Positions 1 to 7,117 of a stretch of 9,444 nucleotides of DNA are shown here, one piece after another (positions within the stretch are counted from its first letter, which is position 1; every line of letters begins with the position of its first letter). A program made the position numbers and the translations under genes. Under the pieces are notes generated by a model. The model searched no databases, was not told where the DNA came from, and saw only the letters and a list, made by a program, of their open reading frames with translations. Source of the stretch: Nitrospinota bacterium (GTDB lineage Bacteria > Nitrospinota_A > JADGAW01); assembly GCA_015231815.1 (NCBI GenBank), contig JADGAW010000074.1, forward strand, positions 1 through 9,444, given 5' to 3'.

Positions 1-28
1 TTTTAATAGTTTAATAACACTCCTCCTT

Positions 29-1399
29 ATGCAGAAGTTAAACTCTTCCCTTTTTTCTACTGAACCAACACGCCTTCTTATTGTAGCTTTTGCCAGTGCC
101 ATCTTATTGGGAACCTTTCTGCTGTCACTTCCCTTTTCAACCAATGCGGGTTCAATAAGTTTTCTTGATGCTCTTTTTACCGCAACATCTGCAACCTGTG
201 TAACGGGACTTATGGTCGTTGATGCAGGAACAACCTTTACTCTTTTTGGTCAGTCGGTTATTATTGTTTTAATGCAGGTTGGAGGTCTTGGAATTATGAC
301 CTTTTCCACCATTATTATTTTTATGTTGGGAAAGCAGATTTCCTTTAAGGAAAAATGGATGGTACAGGACTCCTTTAGTTCCGCTCATGGAAGTAATGTT
401 TTTCATTTGGTGAGAAATGTTTTTATCCTTTCCTGCGCTGTGGAGTTAATTGGACTAATCCTCCTCTTTATTGCTTTTTATGAAGATATGGAAGTGGGAG
501 AGGCGTTTTTCTATGCTTTTTTTCATACTGTTTCAGGCTTTTGTAATGCAGGTATTACCCTCTTCCCTGATAGCTTGAAATCGTATAAAGATAATTATTT
601 CATCAACTTTATTTTTATTGCCCTGATAATTATCGGAAGTCTGGGGTTTCTTGTAATTGCAGAGATGGGTTCCCGTTTATTCAGAAAAGGAAATCAGGAA
701 AGAATTGTCTGGACATTTCATACGAGGGTCATAATTCTTTTTTCTTTTGTTTTGTTAACGGTGGGAACTGTTCTTTTTATGCTTATGGAACAGGAGCATA
801 CCCTTGAGGGAGAAAACTTTTTCAACCAACTGCTCATTGCTTTTTTTCAAACTGTTACCAAAACCGCTGGGTTTGTTACGGTTGATTTTTCAGATATGGC
901 GGAAAGCTCGACCTTTATGTTTTTACTTTTTATGTTTATCGGAGCAGCACCAGGCTCTGTTGGGGGCGGAATAAAAATCACGACCTTTGCAGTTCTTTTT
1001 GCTCTTACGGTAGCTAAATTTAAAAATGAGGAAAAGGTTACCCTCATGAAAAGAACAATTGAGTCGGTCACTGTCGGGAAAACCATTACCATCGTAATTA
1101 TTTCATCAGTCATTATTGGTATTTTTTTCATGCTTCTTTTGATATCAGAAGCTCATGCTCTTAACGATATTGACAGTCAGGCAATGTTTGTAAAACTTCT
1201 TTTTGAATCAGTTTCTGCTTTTGGAACGGTCGGATTGTCTATGGGCATTACCGAAACTTTAAGTAACCATGGGAAATGTTTGATAATTATTCTTATGTTT
1301 ATAGGAAGGCTCGGTCCCTTAACTCTGGCAATTGCAATAAGTAGAAGAGAACGAAAAGAGCGTTTTGTTTATTCAGAAGAAAAACTGATGGTTGGTTAA
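29..1399 (+). CDS. ktrB: KtrB/TrkH-type potassium uptake channel subunit
   Basis: Integral inner-membrane K+ translocating subunit of the Trk/Ktr superfamily, which normally works with a cytoplasmic nucleotide-binding RCK partner (KtrA/TrkA). At 456 aa it has KtrB rather than long TrkH length. All four pore-loop repeats are visible: TATSATCVTGL (residues 51-61), HTVSGFCNAGITLF (166-179), QTVTKTAGFVTV (274-285) and ESVSAFGTVGLSMG (393-406). The conserved stretches APGSVGGGIKITTF (307-320) and GRLGPLTLA (426-434) are also present. Many hydrophobic helices alternate with the loops. The chosen ATG gives a normal short N-terminus before the first helix. There is no Shine-Dalgarno sequence upstream, and the frame stays open to the left edge, so a longer or fused N-terminus cannot be excluded. 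No ktrA/trkA lies in the window; it may be upstream or unlinked. The family assignment is secure, but KtrB versus TrkH naming and Na+ dependence are inferred. Confidence 0.93.
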   Translation: MQKLNSSLFSTEPTRLLIVAFASAILLGTFLLSLPFSTNAGSISFLDALFTATSATCVTGLMVVDAGTTFTLFGQSVIIVLMQVGGLGIMTFSTIIIFMLGKQISFKEKWMVQDSFSSAHGSNVFHLVRNVFILSCAVELIGLILLFIAFYEDMEVGEAFFYAFFHTVSGFCNAGITLFPDSLKSYKDNYFINFIFIALIIIGSLGFLVIAEMGSRLFRKGNQERIVWTFHTRVIILFSFVLLTVGTVLFMLMEQEHTLEGENFFNQLLIAFFQTVTKTAGFVTVDFSDMAESSTFMFLLFMFIGAAPGSVGGGIKITTFAVLFALTVAKFKNEEKVTLMKRTIESVTVGKTITIVIISSVIIGIFFMLLLISEAHALNDIDSQAMFVKLLFESVSAFGTVGLSMGITETLSNHGKCLIIILMFIGRLGPLTLAIAISRRERKERFVYSEEKLMVG

Positions 1400-1427
1400 A
1401 GTAAACTTGGCTTCAATACAAAATATG

Positions 1428-1445
1428 CAAAATCTGGCAATTTTG
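1428..1445 (+). terminator. Weak AT-rich hairpin after ktrB
   Basis: CAAAAT, a six-base loop (ctggca) and ATTTTG form a perfect 6-bp inverted repeat 29 bases after the ktrB stop codon. The stem has only one G:C pair and no clean T-tract follows, so it is at best a weak terminator. Confidence 0.25.
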
Positions 1446-1453
1446 TGAATATT

Positions 1454-1508
1454 GGGGGAACAGACTTCATTTGCAATTTGCTAGATAACAATATCCAGTT
1501 TTTCCCCC
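1454..1508. repeat. GGGGGAA/TTCCCCC inverted repeat between ktrB and the NTase gene
   Basis: GGGGGAA (1454-1460) and TTCCCCC (1502-1508) are perfect reverse complements separated by 41 bases. Runs of five G and five C stand out in this AT-rich spacer. It could be the base of a larger stem-loop acting as a 3'-end or 5'-leader structure, or a pair of protein-binding half-sites. The long spacer makes any specific role speculative. Confidence 0.3.
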
Positions 1509-1594
1509 TATCTACTCTATTATTCCTAACAAAATAATGTCACAAAAGATGTGTGCTAAACGTTCTATAAGGAAACATTAATTGGAGTAAAGAT

Positions 1595-3556
1595 ATGGGA
1601 GAGTCCGATGAACAAAGAGCAAATCGTCGTGCTATCAGTCAATGGTTAACCAGACAGGTTAATGATGTTTCAGCAAACAGTATCAATAAAAGTATTCGGA
1701 AATTGGTTCTTCAAGCTCTTGAGAATATCAATTCCAGATTCAAGGAATTTAAGCAAGAGACTCTTCAAAAAAAATATCACATTAAGGCAAAACAACCACT
1801 GCTTAATTTTTATATAAAAGGTGGTAATGCTTTTAAGGTTGCTATGGGTGAAGGGGGAGTTGGTGATTCTGACTGGGATACACAAGTAGTTCTTGATCCA
1901 TGGTCTCCGGCTCCAATTCAAGATGCCCTTTACGGAGGTGTTGAAGACATTATTTTTGATGAATTTCGTAAAACAGGTCTTGAAATTGCCAAAGTTAATG
2001 CAGCAGGAACTTCAGCATCAGGTGCTATTACTTTAATGCCGAAAGCTTCAGGTGCTGTTACGTTAACTTCTAACGCATCAGGTTCCATTATCCTCAATGC
2101 AGGTGGTTCATTTGAAAAATACATCCAATGTGTCTGGCTACAAGACAATAAAGAACAAAAGGTTGTGAAGGGAAAAGACTTTTCAAACTACCGATTAACC
2201 CTTGACAACCCGCAAACCGTTCATAAAATATTCGACCACGATAAAGTTGGATTATGGCTCAGTGAACAATCTCCACTCAATGAAAAACATGCAAAGAAAA
2301 TCTCGGAATTAATTCCCAGTATGATTTTCAATGACAATATTAAACCCTTTGTTTTATATCGTCAGGGATACACTTGGCATCTGGAATTGGAGAGTGGCAA
2401 ACAGGCTGTTGGTATCAATTCTCCTGTTAGTATAAAAAAACCAATTCTTATGGAGCTTATTGATGTTACTATTCCAAGACAAAATATGGTGGAGGGTGTT
2501 GAGGTATGGGAGGCTATTTATCCCAACCAAGGCAATCAAGTAAAAATGGTTGTAAAAGAGGAGGGAGTAACCGTTGGTGATTTAACCGTGCAACTTCCTT
2601 TCCCTGACATTGAATATCACCTTCGAGAACAATTAACTATGCTCTGTGAAGTTGCTGATGGCTCTTCACGTCATCAAGATAAGATGGGGAGACGTTTTAA
2701 GCGATTAGATGATATTTATACGAAGTTTACCGGCAAACAAAATGAGTTCGAGAAAATTATTGCTGAGCATGTTGGTGTCAGCAATATTAATGATGGACTT
2801 CCAGCCTCCGGGGCAATTACCATCGAAACAGCTCTTTACTCAATTCTTGATATAAATATAAAAGATGATGAAAAGGGTCTGTTTAACTTTATATCTCCAG
2901 ACAAAGTTAATCCCACTCAAAAAGCATATCGACTGGGTGTTCAAATGATGAACATCGTGACAAAGGATGTAGAGAAATGTAAGAATAATTTTGTAAATGG
3001 ACAACTCCGTGATGAAGTAAAGGAAAAAATAATGAAAGGAAGAAATGATAAACTTAACCACTTCTTGTTGCAGTGGGGAGTTAATCTTGTGTGGAGCGAT
3101 GACCTTGTATTGGTGGACTTTCTTGTAGAAAACGATTACCTGAAGGTCAATGAGGTTGGACTATGTGGTATTGATTATGCCGTTATGGGTCGTGTCAAGA
3201 ACTACTCTGCACTTATGAATGAAATTAATAAAATTGTTAACCTCGTTAAAGAATCTGTAGTACACGGGTGGTCAATGAAATATAGAACCTACAATACCAT
3301 CAGAGATAATGGGCTTTCCTACGAATGTACTTTTGTGCTATTCAAGGATAAAAAGGCACATACCCTACTTACCCTAACGACTGCAAATGAACAGGAAGTT
3401 TCATTAAGCCACAGTGCTGAGAACATACCCCCAGCACCCTTTGCAGAAATTGCCCGACAGCGGAAAATGGCTGCTTCGTTAATTGAAGACTATATTGTGC
3501 GTACTGCATTGTCAAAGCAATATGAAGCATGCAAAGAAATCATTAAAGTTATTTGA
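1595..3556 (+). CDS. Orphan nucleotidyltransferase-fold protein with internal ASGAITL repeats
   Basis: I do not recognise a named family, but the N-terminal half has the polymerase-beta-type nucleotidyltransferase layout. FYIKGGNAF (72-80) supplies the GG pair after a strand. GDSDWDTQVVLDP (90-102) supplies the two catalytic aspartates, D93 and D95. LMELIDVTIPR (285-295) is a good candidate for the third, D290. A basic helical stretch, SSRHQDKMGRRFKRLDDI (357-374), resembles the helix that contacts nucleotide in such enzymes. Residues 141-170 form a 10-residue repeat inserted inside this domain, echoed at 404-410. Residues ~430-653 resemble nothing I can name. There is no signal peptide or membrane segment, so it is probably cytosolic. 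The start is supported by GGAG at 1584-1587, seven bases before the ATG. It stands alone, with no CBASS effector, AbiEi-type antitoxin or HEPN partner adjacent. Substrate and role (toxin, oligonucleotide signalling, tRNA or protein modification) are unknown. Confidence 0.7.
   Translation: MGESDEQRANRRAISQWLTRQVNDVSANSINKSIRKLVLQALENINSRFKEFKQETLQKKYHIKAKQPLLNFYIKGGNAFKVAMGEGGVGDSDWDTQVVLDPWSPAPIQDALYGGVEDIIFDEFRKTGLEIAKVNAAGTSASGAITLMPKASGAVTLTSNASGSIILNAGGSFEKYIQCVWLQDNKEQKVVKGKDFSNYRLTLDNPQTVHKIFDHDKVGLWLSEQSPLNEKHAKKISELIPSMIFNDNIKPFVLYRQGYTWHLELESGKQAVGINSPVSIKKPILMELIDVTIPRQNMVEGVEVWEAIYPNQGNQVKMVVKEEGVTVGDLTVQLPFPDIEYHLREQLTMLCEVADGSSRHQDKMGRRFKRLDDIYTKFTGKQNEFEKIIAEHVGVSNINDGLPASGAITIETALYSILDINIKDDEKGLFNFISPDKVNPTQKAYRLGVQMMNIVTKDVEKCKNNFVNGQLRDEVKEKIMKGRNDKLNHFLLQWGVNLVWSDDLVLVDFLVENDYLKVNEVGLCGIDYAVMGRVKNYSALMNEINKIVNLVKESVVHGWSMKYRTYNTIRDNGLSYECTFVLFKDKKAHTLLTLTTANEQEVSLSHSAENIPPAPFAEIARQRKMAASLIEDYIVRTALSKQYEACKEIIKVI
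2015..2104 (+). repeat. Three tandem 30-bp in-frame repeats (10-residue ASGAITL units)
   Basis: Unit 1 (2015-2044) encodes ASGAITLMPK, unit 2 (2045-2074) ASGAVTLTSN and unit 3 (2075-2104) ASGSIILNAG. By hand alignment, units 1 and 2 match at 22 of 30 bases. The conserved core is the first seven codons. A fourth, separate copy of the motif occurs at 2804-2824 (ASGAITI, residues 404-410), with different third-codon bases. The repeat is in frame and leaves the flanking NTase-like motifs intact. It may be a small beta-rich insertion or a dispersed coding repeat. Confidence 0.75.
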
Positions 3557-3588
3557 GTTATTAAAATTACCTTGCATTTCGTTTATTT

Positions 3589-3602
3589 AACGGTACACCG
3601 TT
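3589..3602. repeat. Short palindrome AACGGTACACCGTT after the NTase gene
   Basis: AACGGT and ACCGTT are perfect reverse complements separated by only AC, 33 bases after the NTase stop codon. As RNA it could fold only as a 5-bp stem with a four-base loop. As DNA it could be a dimeric protein-binding site. A T-tract is absent, so terminator function is doubtful. Confidence 0.25.
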
Positions 3603-3653
3603 CATATAAAAAATTTCCCCTTACCTTCCATAATATATATCTTGTTTGAAAAG

Positions 3654-3683
3654 TTAACAAAATGATTTCCAGCCTTTGATAAT
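3654..3683 (+). promoter_or_regulatory. Candidate sigma70-type promoter for the radical SAM gene
   Basis: TTAACA (3654-3659) and GATAAT (3678-3683) each match the -35 and -10 consensus at five of six positions, with an 18-base spacer. Transcription would start near 3690, leaving a leader of about 180 bases before 3868 that contains the paired hairpins. GCCTTT/AAAGGC (3672-3677/3685-3690) forms a 6-bp dyad around the -10 element. The match is by eye in AT-rich DNA, where chance hits are common. Confidence 0.35.
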
Positions 3684-3816
3684 AAAAGGCGTCAATAGGT
3701 TGTTTATGCAAATTATAGGTGATAATGAAAGTTCAATTTTGAGCATTCAGGTAAAAGGTGTAATAATGTTGTTCTTGTTTCCCTTTGCCTGTTAAGCATT
3801 TCAGGGTGAGAGAGAG

Positions 3817-3856
3817 CGTTGTTACTCCATATTGTAATAACGTATTCAGCGTTATT
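3817..3856 (+). promoter_or_regulatory. Two mutually exclusive hairpins in the radical SAM gene leader
   Basis: CGTTGTTAC (3817-3825) can pair with GTAATAACG (3834-3842) as a 9-bp stem including one G:U pair and an 8-base loop. The segment AATAACG (3836-3842) can instead pair perfectly with CGTTATT (3850-3856) across a 7-base loop. The shared strand means only one can form at a time. The second hairpin ends 11 bases before the predicted start at 3868, so switching could affect translation. No known riboswitch consensus is recognised. The rest of the 311-bp gap between the NTase and radical SAM genes holds no ORF I can support. Confidence 0.4.
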
Positions 3857-3867
3857 CCTTTTAACGA

Positions 3868-5529
3868 TTGCATGTGAAAAAAATTGGTTTGAAAGAAACA
3901 CACGTTATTCCCAAAAAACATGGAAGGGTTAATTTAGTTTGCCACCTTTATCCTCATAATTACCAAATTGGAATGTCCAATCTTGGGTTTCAAAAGACCT
4001 TTAGTCTCTGGAATAAACCCGAAGATGATTTTCTGGCTGAGAGAGTTTTTATTCCTGATGAAATTCTTTTTCCAAAGCCGTTCACCCGACAACGGATTCT
4101 TACCTTTGACGAAAAAAATAACCCGGAAGATTTTCCTGTTCTTTCTGTCTCCATTTCCTATGAGCTTGATTATATTAATTTTCTTCGGTTTTTAATCCTG
4201 AACGAAATACCCCTGAAAGCTCAAGAAAGAGACGAAACCTTTCCCCTTATTATCGTTGGTGGTGCCGCTGTTACTATTAACCCGTTACCGATTGCTGAAA
4301 TCGCCGACTTTATGGTAATTGGAGAAGGGGAAATGGTTATTTCAGAAGTACGGGAAACCATAATAAAAAACCTTGGAAACAAGGAAAAAACAAAGGAAAA
4401 GATAAGGGAAATAGAAGGGGTTTTTTATTCAGGTAAAAAAAACAGAACAAAAAGACTCTATGAAAAGGAACTGGTTTCTCCAACCTTTTCAACAATTATT
4501 GCTGAAGACACAGCCTTTAGTAATACGTTTCTTATTGAATTGGGACGTGGTTGTGGAGCCCATTGTCGATTTTGCACTGCAGGTTATATCTATCGCCCAG
4601 TACGATATTACCCGCTCGAAACAATTAAGGCAAGCATTCTAAAGGGAAAAGGTTTTACAGATAAGGTGGGAATTTTTGCTTCGGATATTTTCGGTCACCC
4701 GAATATTAAGGAAATTCTAGAGTTCACGGCTTCACAAAACCTTACAACAACGCTTTCCTCCTTTAGAATTGATAAATATGACCGGGAAATTGTTGAACTT
4801 TTGAAAAAAAATAACTGTAAATCCCTCACTATTGCCCCGGAGGCAGGAAATGATACGTTACGCACTAGCCTCAATAAACCTCTTGATACCAAGAGTCTTT
4901 TTGAGAGAATTGAAGATATTTATGATGTCTCAATGTTTCACCTGAAACTGTATTTCCTTATTGGTTTACCAGAGGAAACTATAGAGGATATTGAGGATTT
5001 GGTACAAACGGTTACTGAGGTCAGGGAAATAATGGTTAAAGCAGGAAAAAAATATGGCTACCTTGGAGGAATCACTGCGGGCTTTAATATTGTTATTCCC
5101 AAGCCTGTAACACCATATTATGATTTATTGCCGGAGGGTATAAAAACTACCAAAGCTAAAATCAAGCTTTTAAACAAGATAAGTAAATTACCCAATGTCA
5201 AACTTCAGCTTCCTTCCTTAAATTCTTCTCTGCTTCAAAGTTTAGTTTCCAACGGAACAGAAATTAGTACTGATTTAATGGAACAATATGCCCGTTCTGG
5301 CTTTGAAGGTGAGAAGCATTGGAAAAAAGTTCTGCCTCTTAAAGAAATGTATCAACGTTCAAAAGACAGCTTGAAGTATGGTGAATGTTTTAATCGTCTC
5401 AATGAATTAATTGATTACCATGTAACTCCTGAATATCTGACAGCAGAAAAAAAACGGGGAGACAAGGGAGTTGTGAGCCCTGATTGTCTTGACCTCGAAA
5501 AATGTTCCCGCTGTGGACTTATTTGTTAA
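3868..5529 (+). CDS. Radical SAM protein, TIGR03960-like, with C-terminal Cys cluster
   Basis: Cytosolic radical SAM enzyme of unknown reaction. The [4Fe-4S]/SAM motif is GCGAHCRFCTAG (228-239), with C229, C233 and C236. The following YIYRPVR is typical of the uncharacterised 'radical SAM fused' family I recall as TIGR03960. TIAPEAGN (321-328) and FLIGLPEET fit later strands of the TIM barrel. The first ~160 residues look like a degenerate B12-binding Rossmann domain (LSVSISYEL at 92-100, IIVGGAAVTINPLPIAEIAD at 128-147). They lack a clear DxHxxG cobalamin-ligand motif. The C-terminus ends in C540-x5-C546-x2-C549-x3-C553, possibly ligands for a second Fe-S cluster. The start is TTG at 3868 or GTG at 3874. 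An in-frame TAA at 3862-3864 rules out anything longer, and no Shine-Dalgarno sequence is present. A transglutaminase-like gene follows 32 bp downstream, probably in the same operon. Confidence 0.85.
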   Translation: MHVKKIGLKETHVIPKKHGRVNLVCHLYPHNYQIGMSNLGFQKTFSLWNKPEDDFLAERVFIPDEILFPKPFTRQRILTFDEKNNPEDFPVLSVSISYELDYINFLRFLILNEIPLKAQERDETFPLIIVGGAAVTINPLPIAEIADFMVIGEGEMVISEVRETIIKNLGNKEKTKEKIREIEGVFYSGKKNRTKRLYEKELVSPTFSTIIAEDTAFSNTFLIELGRGCGAHCRFCTAGYIYRPVRYYPLETIKASILKGKGFTDKVGIFASDIFGHPNIKEILEFTASQNLTTTLSSFRIDKYDREIVELLKKNNCKSLTIAPEAGNDTLRTSLNKPLDTKSLFERIEDIYDVSMFHLKLYFLIGLPEETIEDIEDLVQTVTEVREIMVKAGKKYGYLGGITAGFNIVIPKPVTPYYDLLPEGIKTTKAKIKLLNKISKLPNVKLQLPSLNSSLLQSLVSNGTEISTDLMEQYARSGFEGEKHWKKVLPLKEMYQRSKDSLKYGECFNRLNELIDYHVTPEYLTAEKKRGDKGVVSPDCLDLEKCSRCGLIC

Positions 5530-5541
5530 GGTAAGATTAAT

Positions 5542-5559
5542 ATTTACATAAACGTAAAT
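5542..5559 (+). repeat. Small inverted repeat in the radical SAM/transglutaminase spacer
   Basis: ATTTAC (5542-5547) and GTAAAT (5554-5559) form a perfect 6-bp dyad with a six-base loop, two bases before the next ATG. The stem is AT-rich and may be chance. If formed in RNA it would occlude the region where a ribosome-binding site should lie. Confidence 0.25.
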
Positions 5560-5561
5560 TC

Positions 5562-6146
5562 ATGGAAACGATGAAAAAATATCTGGCTGTAACGGAATTT
5601 ATTGATCATGATAATCCTGCTATAAAAAATATGGCAAAGGAACTTGCCACAGGAAACAGTGATGATATTACGGTGGCAAAGTCGTGCTTTGAATTTGTGC
5701 GGGATGAAATCAAACACAGCTCTGATTTTAAGATTAATCCGGTAACCATAAAGGCTTCAGATGTTTTGCTCTATGGAACCGGCTATTGTTATGCAAAAAG
5801 CCATTTACTCGCAGCATTACTACGGGCAAATAGTATTCCTGCTGGTCTTTGTTATCAACGTCTTACACTTGAGGAGAATAATCCTGTTTTTTGCCTCCAC
5901 GGACTTAATGCCGTTCATCTAAAGGAATTTGGTTGGTTCAGAATAGATGCACGAGGCAACAAACAAGGGGTAAATGCAGGTTTTAATCCACCAGGGGAAC
6001 AACTTGCCTTTTCCACTACAATTTCAGGAGAGGCAAACCTTCCGGAAGTCTGGAGTGAGCCCCTGCCAATGATCATAAAAGTTTTAACGGAATGTAAAAC
6101 GTGGCAGGAGGTTTATGATAACCTTCCCAATATTGAACTTTATTGA
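5562..6146 (+). CDS. Transglutaminase-like (papain-fold) protein
   Basis: A 194-residue protein of the bacterial transglutaminase-like superfamily. The signature GTGYCYAKSHLLAALLRA (72-89) contains the candidate nucleophile C76 at the head of the long helix. HGLNAVHL (113-120) supplies H113 and WFRIDARGN (125-133) supplies D129, so the Cys-His-Asp triad is intact. The N-terminal ~60 residues correspond to the helical lead-in common in this family (ITVAKSCFEFVRDEIKH). There is no signal peptide, so it should act in the cytosol, as a protease, amidase or cross-linking enzyme; the substrate is unknown. The ATG at 5562 is 32 bp after the radical SAM stop codon, suggesting co-transcription; an in-frame ATG at 5571 is an alternative. 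No Shine-Dalgarno sequence is visible. The close pairing suggests that both enzymes act on the same target, which is inference. Confidence 0.85.
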   Translation: METMKKYLAVTEFIDHDNPAIKNMAKELATGNSDDITVAKSCFEFVRDEIKHSSDFKINPVTIKASDVLLYGTGYCYAKSHLLAALLRANSIPAGLCYQRLTLEENNPVFCLHGLNAVHLKEFGWFRIDARGNKQGVNAGFNPPGEQLAFSTTISGEANLPEVWSEPLPMIIKVLTECKTWQEVYDNLPNIELY

Positions 6147-6225
6147 CCCTGCTTGAGTGTTGGTTTCTAAGAGTGTACGGGAACATGATATTATTTTTGT
6201 CTCGACAGGCATCTTTTATTAAAAA

Positions 6226-6240
6226 TTGATTGAAAATCAA
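6226..6240. repeat. TTGATT-gaa-AATCAA dyad in the 6147-6371 spacer
   Basis: A perfect 6-bp inverted repeat with a three-base centre lies about 80 bases after the transglutaminase stop codon and 130 before the NYN gene. It could be an operator half-site pair or a weak hairpin. The 225-bp spacer otherwise shows no ORF, RNA gene or clear promoter. Confidence 0.25.
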
Positions 6241-6371
6241 GGAAAAACGTTTAAGATATACCGAAAATGTTTTTGGGGGTTTTACTCTCACGTTAAGGGC
6301 AGCAAAATAGTATTAAGAAAGATAATAAGGAAAAAATTGAGTTTAAAAATACTTAAATTACGAAAGGCACT

Positions 6372-6986
6372 ATGACAAACGATAAAAAAAACATTGTTGT
6401 AAGTCAATCTGTTGCAATATTGGTTGATGGAAATAATATTGAAATTAGTTTACACTCGAAGCACAAAGACAATAGCGTTATGTTGAACTTTGACACCCTT
6501 ATCCCCCGGTTGTTAACAAACCGAAGTCTTAACCGACTTATTTATTTCAGAGAAGGAAAAAATATCTCCACAAAACTTGCCGACAGGCTCCAAAGCAACT
6601 ATCATGGTTCAGTTTCTCCCTGTCATAAATCAGCTGATATTCCTCTGACCATTAAGGCATTACAGCTTTCAAAAAAGGTGGATACCATCATTATTATGTC
6701 TGGTGACTCAGATTATATAGAACTTGTTCGGCATTTAAAGTCTGAAGGAGTACGGGTTGAGGTAGCCTCAGTTGCGGAAACCACCGCTTCTATTTTGTTG
6801 GAGGAAGTTGATTATTTTCATCCCCTTCTGGATTGTGACTGTTTTTCCTTAAGTCCTTCAAAGCTTTCGCATAAAAAAACGTCTTCTTATAAAAGCCGGG
6901 AAAAAAGTAAGAGGAAAAGTAGCAGTAAACCTTCAAGTGAGAAGAATGATGCACCTGCTCCCCAGGTAATTGACCCAATTATTTAA
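6372..6986 (+). CDS. NYN-domain (LabA/DUF88-like) putative ribonuclease
   Basis: Residues ~12-155 match the NYN/PIN-like fold of the LabA/DUF88 group. VAILVDGNNIE (14-24) carries the first acidic residue D19. SADIPLTIKAL (87-97) carries D89. IIIMSGDSDYIELVRHLKSE (106-125) carries D112 and D114 in the hallmark SGDSDF-like motif, followed by GVRVEVAS. Proteins of this fold are metal-dependent ribonucleases or RNA-binding proteins. In many relatives the middle motif has a second Asp (DvxLaxD); here the corresponding position appears to be Lys95, so activity may be altered. The tail from ~165 to 204 is rich in Lys and Ser (KSREKSKRKSSSKPSSE), likely disordered and suited to nucleic-acid binding. 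AAAGG at 6363-6367, four bases before ATG, supports the start. It is 225 bp from the transglutaminase gene, so probably has its own transcript. Confidence 0.85.
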   Translation: MTNDKKNIVVSQSVAILVDGNNIEISLHSKHKDNSVMLNFDTLIPRLLTNRSLNRLIYFREGKNISTKLADRLQSNYHGSVSPCHKSADIPLTIKALQLSKKVDTIIIMSGDSDYIELVRHLKSEGVRVEVASVAETTASILLEEVDYFHPLLDCDCFSLSPSKLSHKKTSSYKSREKSKRKSSSKPSSEKNDAPAPQVIDPII

Positions 6987-7117
6987 CCCTTAAATGTTTT
7001 TGTTCAAGGCTAAGTGAAGCACCATGAGTTCGTTAGATGGTAATGCGATGCATTTAATTTAAAATTTTATTTGTAGAAGGTGATAAAATCTTTTTCATAA
7101 ATATTAATATCATATAA

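Noticed and set aside
847..1131. Minus-strand ORF of 94 codons inside ktrB
   Set aside because: It lies entirely within a well-supported membrane-protein gene, has no recognisable motif or ribosome-binding site, and is explained as an antisense shadow.
1595..3556. A CBASS or AbiE toxin-antitoxin system
   Set aside because: The nucleotidyltransferase-like motifs are present, but no effector, Cap2/Cap3-type gene or antitoxin is adjacent; neighbours are a K+ channel and a radical SAM enzyme.
3690..3867. Cobalamin or SAM riboswitch upstream of the radical SAM gene
   Set aside because: Neither the B12-box consensus nor a SAM-riboswitch core can be recognised; only simple competing stems are visible.
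3713..3921. Overlapping minus-strand ORFs of 62 codons in the gap before the radical SAM gene
   Set aside because: Two different frames are open over the same AT-rich stretch and both overlap the radical SAM start. Neither shows a signal peptide, domain or convincing ribosome-binding site.
7024..7062. 12-codon ORF beginning ATGAGTTCG
   Set aside because: Too short, no ribosome-binding site, no hydrophobic or conserved pattern, and likely chance.
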